Shown: one piece after another, positions 17,072-26,465 of the stretch | How positions within the stretch are numbered: the first letter of the stretch is position 1 | Layout of the letters: each line of letters opens with the position of its first letter | From: Pseudomonas laurylsulfativorans | GTDB lineage: Bacteria > Pseudomonadota > Gammaproteobacteria > Pseudomonadales > Pseudomonadaceae | Direction: 5' to 3' | Assembly (NCBI RefSeq): GCF_002906155.1 | Contig: NZ_MUJK01000013.1 | Span: 1-64,000 of the forward strand | DNA length: 64,000 bases | Program-made: the position numbers and the translations under genes | The notes under the pieces: model-generated | Told to the model about the DNA's origin: nothing | Seen by the model: the letters and a program-made list of their open reading frames with translations, nothing else | The model's database searches: none

Positions 17072-18487
17072 TCAACCGTTGGCTGGCATCAACCCGGCCA
17101 TGTTCTGGCGCCGACGGTACGCGGTATCGCGATTGGCCAGCCAGAAGTACAGCGGCGTGGTGACCACCAGGCCGACCAGCCAGGACAAATCCGCACCGTC
17201 GATATGCACCGCCACAGGCCCGGTGTAGATCGGCGTGTTCATGAACGGGATCTGCACCACGATGCCGATGGCATAGGCCAGCAACGCCTGCGGGTTGAAG
17301 CGGCCGTAGATGCCACCGTCGACGCGGAAGATCGAGGCGATGTCGTAGTCGCCCTTGTGGATCGCGTAGAAGTCGATGAGGTTGATCGCGGTCCACGGCA
17401 CCAGCACCACCAGCAACGCCAGTACCAGGTCAACGAAATGCCCGATGAAATCCGCCGAGGCGCCGATGGCCGCCACGCAGCAACCGCCGAGGATGATCAA
17501 CGACAACACCGCCCGGCTCGAAGCAGTCGGAATCCAGCGGTGGGCGAAGGTTTGCAGCAAGGTGATCACCGAGAGCACGGCGCCATACAGGTTCAGGGCG
17601 TTATGGCTGATGACGCTGAGCAGGAACAGCACCAGCATCAACGGGCCAATGGCACCGGTGGCGAGTTTCACCGCGTCCATGGTGTCCATGCCCACTGGCG
17701 TTGCCAGCACGGCGACGGCGCCGAATACGAAGGACAGGATCGAACCCAGCGACGAGCCGAGGTAAGTCGCCCAGAAGGTCGAGCTGACCTTGACGTCCTT
17801 GGGCAGGTAACGCGAGTAATCGGACACGTAGGGTGCGAACGCGATCTGCCATAGCGCCGCCAGCGACACCGTGGCCAGCCAGCCGGAGATGTTGAAACTG
17901 CCGCGGGTGAGGAAGTCGTCGGTCTGCACGTGGGTCAGGATGTAGCCGAAACCCAGCACGATGCCCAGGCCCAGCACCCAGGTGCCGATGCGGTTGAGCA
18001 CGTGGATGAAGCGGTAGCCGATGATGCCGATGATCCCCGAGCCGAGGCCGCCGAGGACGATGCCGACCGACACCGGCACGCTCTCGACCACACCATGCAA
18101 CGACTTGCCGGCAAGGACGATGTTGGAAGCGAAGAAGCCGATGTACATCACGCCGGCAATCACCACCACCAGCAGCGCGCCCAGCGAACCGAACTGCGCA
18201 CGGCTCTGGATCATTTGCGGAATGCCCATCTGCGGGCCTTGCGCCGAATGCAGCGCCATCAGCACACCGCCGACCAGGTGGCCGACGATGATCGCGACAA
18301 TGCCCCAGACCAGGTTCAGGTGGAACAACTGCACGCCGAGCGCGCCGGTGACGATGGGCAACGGCGCGATGTTGCCGCCGAACCACAGGGTGAACAGATC
18401 TTTTACCTTTCCGTGGCGATCCTCAGGGGGGACGTACCCGATCGTGTGTTTCTCGATGAGCGGGGCGGATGAAGCGGTGGTGGACAT
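17072..18487 (-). CDS. NCS1-family (purine-cytosine permease-like) transporter
   Basis: A 471-residue membrane protein with about 12 transmembrane segments. Family features are DLFTLWFGGNIAPLPIVTGA near the N-terminus and WQIAFAPYVSDYSRYLP in the middle. NCS1 proteins import nucleobases, hydantoins, allantoin or thiamine precursors by cation symport. I chose the ATG at 18487 with GGAG upstream over an ATG four codons earlier. It is the last gene of a leftward set with a binding protein, a deacylase, DUF1028, RidA and a flavin monooxygenase, which hints at a nitrogen heterocycle as substrate. The substrate is not readable from sequence. Confidence 0.88.
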   Translation of the reverse strand: MSTTASSAPLIEKHTIGYVPPEDRHGKVKDLFTLWFGGNIAPLPIVTGALGVQLFHLNLVWGIVAIIVGHLVGGVLMALHSAQGPQMGIPQMIQSRAQFGSLGALLVVVIAGVMYIGFFASNIVLAGKSLHGVVESVPVSVGIVLGGLGSGIIGIIGYRFIHVLNRIGTWVLGLGIVLGFGYILTHVQTDDFLTRGSFNISGWLATVSLAALWQIAFAPYVSDYSRYLPKDVKVSSTFWATYLGSSLGSILSFVFGAVAVLATPVGMDTMDAVKLATGAIGPLMLVLFLLSVISHNALNLYGAVLSVITLLQTFAHRWIPTASSRAVLSLIILGGCCVAAIGASADFIGHFVDLVLALLVVLVPWTAINLIDFYAIHKGDYDIASIFRVDGGIYGRFNPQALLAYAIGIVVQIPFMNTPIYTGPVAVHIDGADLSWLVGLVVTTPLYFWLANRDTAYRRRQNMAGLMPANG

Positions 18488-18701
18488 GACGAACTCCAAG
18501 GCAAGGATGAGTACGTGTTCGTACTTCGGTGTGCGCGGGCGTACCTGCGCATTTCTTGTTGGAGGCGATCATGGACAAAGAGCGCGGGGAGGAAAATTAG
18601 TTAATTTGTGCCTTTAAACCTTAAAAAAGATTGCGCAGCAATGGCTATTTACCAGCAGGAACAACCAATTAAAAACAAAAACAAGCCACAGACGAAATCC
18701 C

Positions 18702-18791
18702 TGTAGGAGCGGGCTTGCCCGCGATGGCGGTGAATCAGCCAACGAAGATGTTGGAGCTGATGGCCTCATCGCGGGCAAGCCCGCTCCTACA
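18702..18791. repeat. REPIN, TGTAGGAGCGGGCTTGCCCGCG class
   Basis: Two perfect inverted arms with a spacer of about 45 bp, between the NCS1 permease gene and the upstream binding-protein gene. The 18488-18701 stretch before it is AT-richer than its surroundings and holds no recognisable gene. Confidence 0.85.
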
Positions 18792-18810
18792 GGGTTAAGA
18801 GTCCGCGGTA

Positions 18811-19851
18811 TTAGCGCGCAGCCCAGGCATTGAAGCGCTGTTCTAGCTCTTCGCCATGGTCAACCCAGAACTCCGCATCCACAGCCCTGGCACCGGCCAG
18901 GTTGGCCTCGGCGGTCGGCAGTTGCTCCTGCACGTCCTTGGGCAGCAATGGCAGGGTCTGGCGATGCACCGGCCCGTAAGGGATGTTTTCCGAGAAGACT
19001 TTTTGCGTCTGTGGCTGGCTGGCAAACGCGATGAAGTTTTCCGCCAGCACCTTGTTCGGTGTGCCCTTCACCACCGCCCAGTATTCCGGGTCGTACAGGC
19101 TCTGCGGCCAAACGATGCTCAGCTTCATGCCTTCCTTTTGCGCCGAGGCAATCCGGCCGTTGTAGGCGGCGCTCATCACCACGTCCCCGGCCACCAGCCA
19201 TTGCGCCGGCTGGGCGCCCGCCTCCCACCACTGGATGTTCGGCTTGATCTGATCGAGCTTGGCAAAGGCCCGCGTCACGCCTTGGGGCGTGTTCAGGACC
19301 TTGTAGATGTCATCCGCCTTGACGCCGTCAGCCAGCAAGGCGATTTCCAGGGTGTACTTGGCGCTCTTGCGCAAGCCACGCTTGCCCGGGAAGTCCGCGA
19401 CGTTCCAGAAGTCCGCCCAGGATTGCGGCGCCTTGGCCTGCTTGCTCTGGTCGTACGCCATGACCATCGACCAGACGTAAGTGGCCACCCCGCATTCGGT
19501 CAGCGCACCCGGCACGAAGTTCGCCGAATCACCGAAGCGTCCCGCATCGAGCTTCTCGAACAGGCCCTCCTCGCAGCCACGCAACAGCTCTGGGCTTTCG
19601 ACTTCCACCACGTCCCAACTGGTGTGACCGGCCGAAACCATGGCCTTGATCTTCGACAGCTCGCCGTTGTACTCACCGGCGATGATGTTGCCCGCGCCGC
19701 TGGCGTTGAAAGGCTGGAAATAGGCCTTATCCTGGGCCTGTTTGGTAGCACCACCGAAGGAAATCACGGTGAGGTCCTGGGGGGCCGCCCACACACTGGC
19801 ACTCAACAACGCCAGGGCAAACGGAACACTGCAACGCAAGGATCTGGACAT
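18811..19851 (-). CDS. Orphan ABC transporter substrate-binding protein (spermidine/putrescine-like)
   Basis: A 346-residue periplasmic protein with signal peptide (cleavage after ASVWA near residue 23). The mature start is LTVISFGGATKQAQDKAYFQPF, as in the PotD-like group that includes YdcS-type proteins. No permease or ATPase gene lies beside it, so it either uses another transporter, such as the cluster at 7478-10213, or supplies substrate knowledge to the NCS1 system. It is the fifth gene of the leftward operon. Confidence 0.82.
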   Translation of the reverse strand: MSRSLRCSVPFALALLSASVWAAPQDLTVISFGGATKQAQDKAYFQPFNASGAGNIIAGEYNGELSKIKAMVSAGHTSWDVVEVESPELLRGCEEGLFEKLDAGRFGDSANFVPGALTECGVATYVWSMVMAYDQSKQAKAPQSWADFWNVADFPGKRGLRKSAKYTLEIALLADGVKADDIYKVLNTPQGVTRAFAKLDQIKPNIQWWEAGAQPAQWLVAGDVVMSAAYNGRIASAQKEGMKLSIVWPQSLYDPEYWAVVKGTPNKVLAENFIAFASQPQTQKVFSENIPYGPVHRQTLPLLPKDVQEQLPTAEANLAGARAVDAEFWVDHGEELEQRFNAWAAR

Positions 19852-19886
19852 GGATCGCTTCCTCGGGCCTGGTCGGCCCGTTGTTG

Positions 19887-21056
19887 TTAGGGGTGTTCGA
19901 ATTCACTCAAGTACGCCGCCAGGCGATCCATCAAGCGGTCACAGGCCGCCATCTGTTCGACGCTGACAAATTCATCGGGCTTGTGCCCCTGGTCCATGCT
20001 GCCGGGGCCGCAGACCACCGACGCAATCCCGGCCTGATCGAACAGCCCGCCTTCGGTGCCAAACGCCACGGTGCTGAACTCGTCGCTGCCGCACAGCTGG
20101 GCAATCAAGCGCGCCGCCGCACTGTCGGCGGGCGTCGCCAGGCCGGGATAGGCCGATATTTTTTCAAAGCGGATGCCGGTATCGGTGTCCACGGCCTGCA
20201 TGGCCGGCAGCAACGTCTGCTCGGCGTAATCCTGCAACTCGTCGACGACCACTTGCGGGGCGAAGTCCGGCAAGGCGCGTATCTCGAAATCGAAACGGCA
20301 ATCGGCTGGCACGATGTTCAGCGCCGTACCGCCTTGGATCACCCCGACCTGCACGGTCGAAAACGCCGGATCGAAGCGCTTGTCGTGCAATGGCGGGCGG
20401 GCCAGGGTGGCGCCGATGTCGCCCAGCCGACCGATCAGGCGTGCGGCCTGCTCGATGGCATTGACCCCATAAGGCGCGTAGGCCGAATGACAGGCGGCGC
20501 CGCGCACATGGCAACGCATCGCCAGCTTGCCTTTGTGGCCGAGCACCGGTTTGAGTTCGGTCGGCTCGCCGATCAGGCACAAGGCCGGGGCCGGAATGCG
20601 CTGGGGCAGCACTTCGAGCAAGCCGCGCACGCCGAGGCAACCGACCTCTTCGTCATAGGAAAACGCCAAATGTACTGGGCGCTTCAAAGGGCTGGAGAGA
20701 AACATCGGCACGGCCGCCAGCACAGACGCCAGATAACCCTTCATGTCCGCCGTACCACGGCCGTAAAGCTTGCCGCCCGCCTCGCTCAGTCTGAACGGCT
20801 CGACCGTCCACGCCTGGCCGTCCACCGGCACCACGTCGGTGTGACCGGACAGCACGATGCCGCCGGCCACGCTCGGGCCGACCGTGGCCAACAAATTGGC
20901 CTTGGTCCGCTCGGCGTTGTAGATCAATTCGCAATCCACACCCAGGTCGCGCAGGTAGTCACGCACGAACTCGATCAGCTCAAGGTTCGAGTCGCGGCTG
21001 ACCGTGGCGAACCCGATCAACCGCGCGAGCATGGCGCGGCTGCGCAACTCACTCAT
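19887..21056 (-). CDS. M20-family deacylase (acetylornithine deacetylase/ArgE-like)
   Basis: A 389-residue metallopeptidase-fold amidohydrolase. Metal-binding motifs are SGHTDVVPVDG near 74-84, GRGTADMKGY near 104-113 and FSYDEEVGCLG near 136. The dimerisation domain contains INIVP-like TALNIVPADCRFD. ArgE relatives remove acyl groups from amino nitrogen. The genuine arginine-pathway argE is usually elsewhere, so in this catabolic setting it probably hydrolyses another N-acyl compound. I use the ATG at 21056 because GGAGTG precedes it and it overlaps the upstream stop by eight bases. Confidence 0.85.
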   Translation of the reverse strand: MSELRSRAMLARLIGFATVSRDSNLELIEFVRDYLRDLGVDCELIYNAERTKANLLATVGPSVAGGIVLSGHTDVVPVDGQAWTVEPFRLSEAGGKLYGRGTADMKGYLASVLAAVPMFLSSPLKRPVHLAFSYDEEVGCLGVRGLLEVLPQRIPAPALCLIGEPTELKPVLGHKGKLAMRCHVRGAACHSAYAPYGVNAIEQAARLIGRLGDIGATLARPPLHDKRFDPAFSTVQVGVIQGGTALNIVPADCRFDFEIRALPDFAPQVVVDELQDYAEQTLLPAMQAVDTDTGIRFEKISAYPGLATPADSAAARLIAQLCGSDEFSTVAFGTEGGLFDQAGIASVVCGPGSMDQGHKPDEFVSVEQMAACDRLMDRLAAYLSEFEHP

Positions 21057-21723
21057 CGCCGGGCACTCCATACGCGGGGGCCAGGGTCGGATTGAGGGCG
21101 CGGGTCAGGTAGTCCTGCAATTGCGGCTCGTAGGCCGTCCACAGCTTGCCCAGTTCGCCAATCGGGTTTTCATCGGCCCAATCCACCCGCAGGTCGACAA
21201 TCGGCCAGGTCAGGTCACCGACCACCGACAGCGCCGCCGAGTGCACCGCGCCGGCTTCACCACCGGCATCCTGCCCGGCCTGCAAGGCGTTCATCAGCCG
21301 GGTGGCGAGGCAGCCTTCGCTGTTTTCGAACGCCGCGACCATCGCCTCGATCACTCCACTGTTGGCCAGCAGGTTGCCAGCCGCCACGCATTGGTCACCG
21401 GCCACAGCGTTGTTGATGCCCAGCGCATGGTTGCCGCTGAACACCGCCGTGCGCCCGTGGGCATCCACCACCGCCACCTGGCGGTACTGGCTGTAGCCGT
21501 TGCGGGTCAAGGAGTGATCCAGCGCCTGGGGCGGCGCCGAGCCGTTGGCCAGTTCATCGAGGATCTGCGGGCCAAGGGCCGGCAGCGTGATGTTCTGGCT
21601 CGACACCGCGCCGACACCGGCACGCAGCCAGGGGCAACGCGCGCCGACGGCAATGCTCGAAGAGCTGATGGCAATGCCCAGCTGGCCGGTCTCGGCGCAG
21701 CGACCAACGATGGAAAAGGTCAT
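21049..21723 (-). CDS. DUF1028 family protein (Ntn-hydrolase-like)
   Basis: A 224-residue protein with the DUF1028 N-terminus TFSIVGRCAETGQLGIAISS and conserved VGAVSSQN and FSGNHALGINN segments. The fold resembles N-terminal nucleophile hydrolases, but the family is uncharacterised. It often accompanies RidA and peptidase genes. The start at 21723 has AAGGAA seven bases upstream. Confidence 0.85.
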   Translation of the reverse strand: MTFSIVGRCAETGQLGIAISSSSIAVGARCPWLRAGVGAVSSQNITLPALGPQILDELANGSAPPQALDHSLTRNGYSQYRQVAVVDAHGRTAVFSGNHALGINNAVAGDQCVAAGNLLANSGVIEAMVAAFENSEGCLATRLMNALQAGQDAGGEAGAVHSAALSVVGDLTWPIVDLRVDWADENPIGELGKLWTAYEPQLQDYLTRALNPTLAPAYGVPGDE

Positions 21724-21733
21724 GGCGAATTCC

Positions 21734-22144
21734 TTATTCGGGGATAACGGCAATCACGTCGATTTCCATCAGCCACTGCGGCTGGCCGAGGGCGCTGACC
21801 ACAAGGCCGGTGGAGATCGGGAACACACCCTTGAGCCATTTGCCGACTTCCTGGTACACCGGCTCGCGATAGCGCGGGTCGATCAGGTAAGTGGTGGTCT
21901 TGACGATGTGGCTCAGGTCGCTGCCCGCCTCTTCCAGCAATTGCTTGACGTTGCGCATGGCCTGTTCGGCCTGGGCACGCGGATCACCGAGGCCCACCAG
22001 TTGGCCGTTGAAATCGGTGCCGACCTGACCACGCACATACACGGTGTTGCCGGCGCGAACGGCCTGGCACAGGTCGTTGTCGAGCGTCTGGTTCGGGTAA
22101 GTGTCTTTGGTGTTGAACATGCGGATGCGGGTATGAGTAGGCAT
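21734..22144 (-). CDS. RidA/YjgF family protein
   Basis: A 136-residue RidA-like protein with VYVRGQVGTDFNGQLV, AQAEQAMRNVKQLLEEAGSDLSHIVKTTTYL and a C-terminal VEIDV-type strand (MEIDVIAVIPE). RidA proteins hydrolyse reactive enamines and imines, so it may deal with an imine made by the flavin monooxygenase encoded just upstream. The ATG overlaps the monooxygenase stop codon, showing translational coupling. Confidence 0.88.
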   Translation of the reverse strand: MPTHTRIRMFNTKDTYPNQTLDNDLCQAVRAGNTVYVRGQVGTDFNGQLVGLGDPRAQAEQAMRNVKQLLEEAGSDLSHIVKTTTYLIDPRYREPVYQEVGKWLKGVFPISTGLVVSALGQPQWLMEIDVIAVIPE

Positions 22145-23505
22145 TAACGAACTCCCATGAGGCTGGCTTTCTGAAGGGGCGCACGGGCGGCGTCGGCTTG
22201 ACGCTGGGTGGCATCCCGATAGTTGAAATAGGTGTGTTGTTTAACGATGTGATCGGCGATGTGCTTGGCGTCGTGCCACACGCCCCAGATGAACGCTGAG
22301 CCGCGACGGGACTGCCAAGGCAGCCCCACGAAATACACGCCCGGCTCGGCCGATACGCCGCGCTGGTGCTGCGGCTTGCCGTTGTCCTTGAAGGCATCGA
22401 CCTTCAGCCAGCTGTAATCGGTGGAGTAACCGGTAGCCCAGATGATCGTGGAGACGCCGGCCTTGACCAGGTCGAGCTCACGGATCGGGTTGGTCACGCA
22501 GTCCGGATCGGCCAGCATGGCGCGAGCTTCGGGTTCCAGCGGCAGGTCCAGGCCGTTGCGTTCGATATAGGCGTCGGCCTTGTCGAGCAGCGCGAGGTAG
22601 TTTTCATCGCCACGCTGGATGTTGTCGGCGAGGTTGTTTTCGAAGCTCACCACGGCACCGTTGAACGCCTGGGTCAGGCCGACCAGGGTCATGCCCTGAT
22701 GGGCCAGGCGACGGAAGTCCACGGTGTGACCGCCACGGGCACCGCTCACGGCGATGGTCACGTGCTCCTTGCCCGGTTGCATGGCTTCGGCATCCCACTC
22801 GCCGAGCACCCCCAGCCACCAGCAGAAATCACGGTTGCGATAGGCACGCGGCGGACGGTCGTGGGCGCCGACCGACAGGTAGACCTGTTTGCCGGAGCGC
22901 TGCAGTTCATCGGCGATCTGCACGCCCGAAGAACCTGCCCCAACCACCAGCACGGCGCCTTCGGCCAGTTGCTGCGGGTTGTAGTAGTGGGCGGAGTGAA
23001 TCTGGGTGATGCCGTCGATTTCGGGAGCAATCGGCGGAATGGCCGGACGCTGGAACGGGCCGGTGGCGACCACCACATGGCGGGCCTCGATCACGCCATC
23101 GGAGGTTTCAACGGTGAAACCCGGACGATCGGCATTGCGTTCAACTTTTTTCACTTCCACGCCGGTGCGGATCGGCGCATTGAATTTGCGGGCATACGCT
23201 TCGAAGTACTGAGCCACCTGCTCTTTCCCGGCGAAGGCATCCGGGTCCAGGCCGTCGAATTCCAGGCCCGGGAAACGGTCGTGCCAAGCCGGACCGTTAG
23301 CCACCAGCGAATCCCAGCGGCCGGTGCGCCAGGCTTCGGCGATACGATTGCGCTCCAAAACGAGGTGGGGCACACCGAGTTTGCTCAAGTGTTCACTCAT
23401 GGCCACGCCGGCCTGGCCGGCGCCAACAACAAGCGTATCAATTTCGGTTTTATCAACTGTCATGGCTGTGCACTTCTGAAAGGTGGTTTGATTCAGGTCG
23501 GTCAT
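22144..23505 (-). CDS. Flavin-dependent monooxygenase (class B, FMO-like)
   Basis: A 453-residue flavoprotein with two dinucleotide sites: VVGAGQAGVAMSEHL (FAD) near 27-41 and VVGAGSSGVQIADEL (NADPH) near 188. Further conserved parts are RWDSLVANGPAWHDRFPG and the ATGY motif near 360 (WATGYSTDYSW). Enzymes of this group oxygenate nitrogen, sulfur or ring carbons. The start is uncertain: 23529, 23505 and 23463 are possible, and I favour 23505. First gene of the leftward operon with RidA, DUF1028, a deacylase, a binding protein and an NCS1 permease. Confidence 0.85.
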   Translation of the reverse strand: MTDLNQTTFQKCTAMTVDKTEIDTLVVGAGQAGVAMSEHLSKLGVPHLVLERNRIAEAWRTGRWDSLVANGPAWHDRFPGLEFDGLDPDAFAGKEQVAQYFEAYARKFNAPIRTGVEVKKVERNADRPGFTVETSDGVIEARHVVVATGPFQRPAIPPIAPEIDGITQIHSAHYYNPQQLAEGAVLVVGAGSSGVQIADELQRSGKQVYLSVGAHDRPPRAYRNRDFCWWLGVLGEWDAEAMQPGKEHVTIAVSGARGGHTVDFRRLAHQGMTLVGLTQAFNGAVVSFENNLADNIQRGDENYLALLDKADAYIERNGLDLPLEPEARAMLADPDCVTNPIRELDLVKAGVSTIIWATGYSTDYSWLKVDAFKDNGKPQHQRGVSAEPGVYFVGLPWQSRRGSAFIWGVWHDAKHIADHIVKQHTYFNYRDATQRQADAARAPLQKASLMGVR

Positions 23506-23782
23506 GGCTGCCGCCTCGATTCTGATCACTGTTGTTCTTCTGCTACGGCTATCGGTGTCAGGGTGTTGGCCGCATTCTGTTCGGAGCCGGGGATTAGCGA
23601 AATTATGTTTTTTGTGGTTGCTGGCGAGGAAAAAGCGTCGAGCCGACCGATCGGCTGTGGGAGGTTGCGGGTGGCCGGATCCCGGCCTATGGTCCTAGCG
23701 ATGCAATGCCTGTGATTGACGCCTGATGGCACATTGCAGGCCGCTGTCCACCCAGTGCGAATTAGCGCAAGGAAGTGACGAC

Positions 23783-25159
23783 ATGCTTACCAATTCCCGC
23801 CCTGCCGTGCTCGAACTGATCGGCAATACACCGTTGGTGCGCGTCAGCCGGTTCGATACCGGCCCGTGCACGCTGTTTCTCAAACTCGAATCACAGAACC
23901 CCGGCGGTTCGATCAAGGACCGTATCGGCCTGGCGATGATCGATGCCGCCGAACGCGATGGCCGCCTCAAACCCGGTGGCACCATCGTCGAAGCCACCGC
24001 CGGCAACACTGGCCTGGGCCTGGCCCTGGTCGGCCGTGCCAAGGGCTATCGGGTGGTGCTGGTGGTACCGGACAAGATGTCCACCGAGAAGGTCTTGCAC
24101 CTCAAGGCCATGGGCGCCGAGGTGCACATCACCCGCTCCGACGTCGGCAAGGGTCATCCCGAGTATTACCAGGACGTCGCCGCGCGGCTGGCGGCAGAAA
24201 TTCCCGATGCGTTCTTCGCCGACCAGTTCAACAACCCGGCCAACCCGTTGGCCCACGAATGCAGCACCGCGCCGGAGATCTGGGCACAGACCCAGCATGA
24301 TGTGGACGCGATCGTCGTCGGTGTCGGTTCGGCCGGCACCCTCACCGGCCTGACCCGCTTCTTCAAACGCGTGCAGCCAGACCTGGAAATGGTCCTGGCC
24401 GACCCGGTCGGCTCGGTAATGGCCGAGTACAGTCGCAGCGGCACCCTCCCCACCCCCGGTTCCTGGGCGGTGGAAGGCATCGGCGAAGACTTCATTCCGT
24501 CGATCGCCGACCTGTCCAGCGTGCGCCACGCCTATTCGATCAGCGATGAAGAAAGCTTCGACCACGCCCGCCAGTTGCTGCGCGCCGAAGGCATTCTCGG
24601 CGGCTCGTCGACCGGCACCCTGCTGGCCGCCGCCCTGCGTTACTGCCGCGAACAGACCGAGCCAAAACGGGTGGTCAGCTTCGTCTGCGACACCGGGACA
24701 CGCTACCTGTCGAAGGTCTACAACGACCAGTGGATGAACGATCAGGGCCTTTTGCAACGCAAGCACTACGGCGACCTGCGCGACCTGATCGCGCGACGTT
24801 TCGAGGATGGCCGGGTGATCAGCGTCGGCCCCGACGACACCCTGCTCACCGCTTTCCAGCGCATGCGCCTGGCGGATGTCTCGCAACTGCCAGTGCTGGT
24901 AAAGGGGCAGCAACTGGTCGGCGTGATCGACGAGTCCGACATCCTGCTGGGCGTGCATGAAGACGTTGCGCACTTTCGCAAGACCGTATCCAGCGCCATG
25001 ACCGACAAACTGCAAACCCTGTCCCCCGACGCCACGCTGGCTGAACTGGAGGCAGAGCTGGGCCGTGGCCTGGTGGCGATCATTCAGGATGCCTCGGGCT
25101 TCCACGGCCTGATTACCCGAACCGACATGCTCAACCATTTGCGGAGATCCCTGCCATGA
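23783..25159 (+). CDS. Cystathionine beta-synthase with C-terminal CBS domains
   Basis: A 458-residue PLP enzyme. The PLP lysine is Lys45 in GGSIKDRIG, and the substrate loop is EATAGNTGLGLAL near 73. After about residue 330 come two CBS motifs (ISVGPDDTLLTAFQRM and LQTLSPDATLAELEAELG), which in human-type enzymes bind adenosyl ligands. It condenses serine with homocysteine to cystathionine, the first step of reverse transsulfuration. The start has AAGGAAG eight bases upstream. It is coupled to the next gene by a four-base overlap. Confidence 0.9.
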   Translation: MLTNSRPAVLELIGNTPLVRVSRFDTGPCTLFLKLESQNPGGSIKDRIGLAMIDAAERDGRLKPGGTIVEATAGNTGLGLALVGRAKGYRVVLVVPDKMSTEKVLHLKAMGAEVHITRSDVGKGHPEYYQDVAARLAAEIPDAFFADQFNNPANPLAHECSTAPEIWAQTQHDVDAIVVGVGSAGTLTGLTRFFKRVQPDLEMVLADPVGSVMAEYSRSGTLPTPGSWAVEGIGEDFIPSIADLSSVRHAYSISDEESFDHARQLLRAEGILGGSSTGTLLAAALRYCREQTEPKRVVSFVCDTGTRYLSKVYNDQWMNDQGLLQRKHYGDLRDLIARRFEDGRVISVGPDDTLLTAFQRMRLADVSQLPVLVKGQQLVGVIDESDILLGVHEDVAHFRKTVSSAMTDKLQTLSPDATLAELEAELGRGLVAIIQDASGFHGLITRTDMLNHLRRSLP

Positions 25160-26334
25160 GTCAACAGGACACAAACGCCCCGCCACAGGGCTTCGCCACC
25201 CGGGTGATCCATGCCGGGCAAGTGCCGGACCCGACCACCGGGGCGCTGATGCCGCCGATCTACGCCAACTCCACCTACCTGCAACAGAGCCCCGGCGTAC
25301 ACAAGGGCTTCGACTACGGGCGCTCGCACAACCCGACGCGCTTTGCCCTGGAGCGCTGCGTGGCCGATCTCGAAGGCGGCACCCGGGGCTTCTCGTTCGC
25401 CTCGGGGCTGGCGACCATTTCCACGGTGTTGGAACTGCTCGACGCCGGTTCGCACATTGTCTCTGGCAATGACCTGTACGGCGGCACCTTCCGCCTGTTC
25501 GACAAGGTGCGCCAGCGCAGCGCCGGGCACCGCTTCAGCTTCGTCGACCTGACCGACCTGGCGGCGTTCGAGGCCTCCCTGCAAGACGACACCCGCATGG
25601 TCATGGTCGAGACCCCGAGCAACCCGCTGCTGCGCCTCACGGACCTGGCCGCCATCGCCCGCACCTGCCGCGCCCGCGGCATCATCTGCGTGGCCGACAA
25701 CACCTTCGCCAGCCCGTGGATCCAGCGCCCGCTGGAACTGGGTTTCGACATCGTGCTGCACTCGACCACCAAGTACCTCAACGGCCACTCCGACGTGATC
25801 GGCGGCATCGCCGTGGTCGGACAGAACGCTGAACTGGCCGAGCGCCTGGGCTTTTTGCAAAACGCCGTCGGCGCCATCGCCGGCCCGTTCGATGCCTTCC
25901 TCACCCTGCGCGGGGTAAAGACCCTGGCCCTGCGCATGGAGCGCCATTGCAGCAACGCGCTGGAACTGGCGCAGTGGCTGGAGCGCCAACCTCAAGTCTC
26001 ACGGGTCTACTACCCCGGCCTGCCCTCGCACCCGCAGCACGAACTGGCCCAGCGGCAAATGCGCGGTTTCGGCGGGATGATCTCCCTCGACCTCAACAGC
26101 GACCTGGCCGGCGCCAAACGCTTCCTCGAGAACGTGCAGATCTTCGCCCTGGCCGAGAGCCTCGGCGGCGTGGAAAGCCTGATCGAACACCCGGCGATCA
26201 TGACCCACGCCACCATCCCACCCGATACCCGCGCGGAACTGGGGATTGGTGACGGGTTGGTGCGGTTGTCGGTGGGGGTCGAGGATGTGGAGGATTTGCG
26301 GGCGGATCTGGCGCAGGCGTTGGCAAGGATGTAA
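25156..26334 (+). CDS. Cystathionine gamma-lyase / Cys-Met metabolism PLP enzyme
   Basis: A 392-residue PLP enzyme of the cystathionine lyase family. The PLP lysine is Lys206 in LHSTTKYLNGHSD; YGRSHNPTR binds the phosphate of the partner subunit, and SLGGVESLIEHPA lies near the C-terminus. With the preceding synthase it completes methionine-to-cysteine conversion. The ATG overlaps the synthase TGA, so the two are translated together. Confidence 0.9.
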   Translation: MSQQDTNAPPQGFATRVIHAGQVPDPTTGALMPPIYANSTYLQQSPGVHKGFDYGRSHNPTRFALERCVADLEGGTRGFSFASGLATISTVLELLDAGSHIVSGNDLYGGTFRLFDKVRQRSAGHRFSFVDLTDLAAFEASLQDDTRMVMVETPSNPLLRLTDLAAIARTCRARGIICVADNTFASPWIQRPLELGFDIVLHSTTKYLNGHSDVIGGIAVVGQNAELAERLGFLQNAVGAIAGPFDAFLTLRGVKTLALRMERHCSNALELAQWLERQPQVSRVYYPGLPSHPQHELAQRQMRGFGGMISLDLNSDLAGAKRFLENVQIFALAESLGGVESLIEHPAIMTHATIPPDTRAELGIGDGLVRLSVGVEDVEDLRADLAQALARM

Positions 26335-26465
26335 TTCACCTGGATTGTGGGACACCACAAAACCTGGGGGGGCTTGCTCGCGATGGCGGTGGATCAGTCG
26401 GCAACGAAGCAAACTGACACTCCGCTTTCGTCAGAACACCGCTCGGAGCAATTTCGCCTGCAGGG

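Noticed and set aside
18569..18601. A nine-codon frame with a good ribosome site before the NCS1 region
   Set aside because: It points away from the neighbouring operon and has no downstream gene to attenuate.
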